IMG/VR virus record: IMGVR_UViG_3300021170_000084
Coordinates: 1-20,355 of that record
Length of the DNA stretch: 20,355 bases
Strand: one strand, 5' to 3'
From: a virus
Position numbers and translations under genes: made by a program. Within the stretch, counting starts at the first letter, position 1. Each line of letters opens with the position of its first letter. Below, piece by piece: positions 19,998-20,355 of this stretch. The notes beneath the pieces were generated by a model. The model was not told the DNA's origin, searched no databases, and saw only the letters and a program-made list of their open reading frames with translations.

Positions 19998-20245
19998 GCT
20001 GTCCTCCTGTTTTTCCGTGATGAGCCGTGCTCTGCGGTGCGCGGCTGTGCTAGGAAATCTGTTTCACTTTTTTCCCTGGTGAGTGACTGTGAGTAACCGT
20101 GAGCATGAGTTGCGCGGCGTTCGTGGACCGCTTCCTCCGGGTCATGCTTCAATCCCACTGTCAGCAAATGAACGATCTGCGCCCCCGGAGTGCGGCGTCT
20201 CCGAGAGGCACGCGCCCTGATCTCGCTGCCCAGATTAAGCGGCAG
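19994..20245 (-). CDS. Ribbon-helix-helix-like ORF, start uncertain
   Basis: 83 aa if read from CTG 20245. The frame opens after a stop at 20252-20254 and contains no ATG, GTG or TTG before the conserved part. Residues 1-32 (LPLNLGSEIRARA, then TPGAQIVHLLTVGL) fit an Arc/MetJ-type ribbon-helix-helix DNA-binding domain. The remaining 50 residues are polar and His/Arg-rich. The ATGA overlap of its stop with the next start supports translation of this frame. It overlaps the end of the XRE-type gene by 11 bases. Start codon unresolved: CTG initiation, coupling, or a frameshift from the previous gene are possible. Confidence 0.5.
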   Translation of the reverse strand: MPLNLGSEIRARASRRRRTPGAQIVHLLTVGLKHDPEEAVHERRATHAHGYSQSLTREKSETDFLAQPRTAEHGSSRKNRRTA

Positions 20246-20355
20246 CCATTTCTAGGAGTTGGCCGATCTTCTTCTCTACCTTGTAGCGGTTGAGTTCGCT
20301 TAGTTCTGCGCCATGCTCAACATACGACAAGGATGCTCGGCTGATTCCAAGAAAT
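20235..20355 (-). CDS. XRE-type HTH regulator, C-terminal fragment
   Basis: Only the last 39 residues are in the window; the gene runs off the right edge. FLGISRASLSYVEHG is the recognition-helix region of a Cro/C1-type helix-turn-helix (the SxxxxSxxE-like pattern). A helix (LNRYKVEKKIGQLLEMAAA) follows. It is the first gene transcribed here and may control the downstream early genes. Partial sequence limits certainty. Confidence 0.65.
   Translation of the reverse strand, partial: FLGISRASLSYVEHGAELSELNRYKVEKKIGQLLEMAAA

Noticed and set aside
20080-20110. GTGAGT-type direct repeats as an operator
   Set aside because: The repeats are short and imperfect and lie within a candidate coding frame; there is not enough to support a binding site.

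Overview
This window looks like part of a double-stranded DNA tailed-phage or prophage genome. Every gene I can support lies on the minus strand, so transcription runs from the right edge to the left edge. Genes are packed tightly, with many ATGA, GTGA and TAATG stop/start overlaps and very little non-coding DNA. Identity rests on a P22-type head module (portal, scaffold, coat), a PBSX-type large terminase, an ERF recombinase and four free-standing homing-endonuclease-like ORFs. The host cannot be read directly. The moderate GC content and an Acidobacteria-like signal peptide only hint at a soil bacterium.

Layout in transcription order. (1) 20355-17687: the C-terminal end of an XRE-type regulator, a ribbon-helix-helix-like ORF, two paralogous small membrane proteins, two HNH endonuclease ORFs, two small zinc-binding proteins, a coiled-coil protein and a small basic protein. 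(2) 17663-14094: an ERF single-strand annealing protein, a zinc-finger protein, a small His-rich protein, a DUF6745-like protein carrying 33 copies of a 12-bp repeat, and a LAGLIDADG endonuclease. (3) 14093-11854: a poorly resolved stretch of very small ORFs, two overlapping replication-type genes, a VRR-NUC nuclease and a cupin. (4) 11762-9446: a DpdA/TGT-like base-exchange enzyme, a 39-bp perfect inverted repeat sitting on the next start codon, small proteins, a third HNH ORF and a zinc ribbon. (5) 9367-5908: a hypothetical gene, small and large terminase, several tiny genes and a GroES-like co-chaperonin. (6) 5880-1: an intrinsic-terminator-like hairpin, then portal, scaffold, coat, a protein with a signal peptide, and a gene cut by the left edge.

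How the parts fit: the right half holds early functions (regulation, recombination, replication, DNA modification) and the left half holds packaging and head assembly. The GroES-like protein between terminase and portal probably helps host GroEL fold phage proteins. The DpdA-like enzyme suggests 7-deazaguanine-type DNA modification, but no preQ0 synthesis genes are in the window. The most unusual items are the inverted repeat over a start codon, the X-S-Q-L repeat array, and two HNH ORFs flanked by short direct repeats whose removal restores neat gene junctions.
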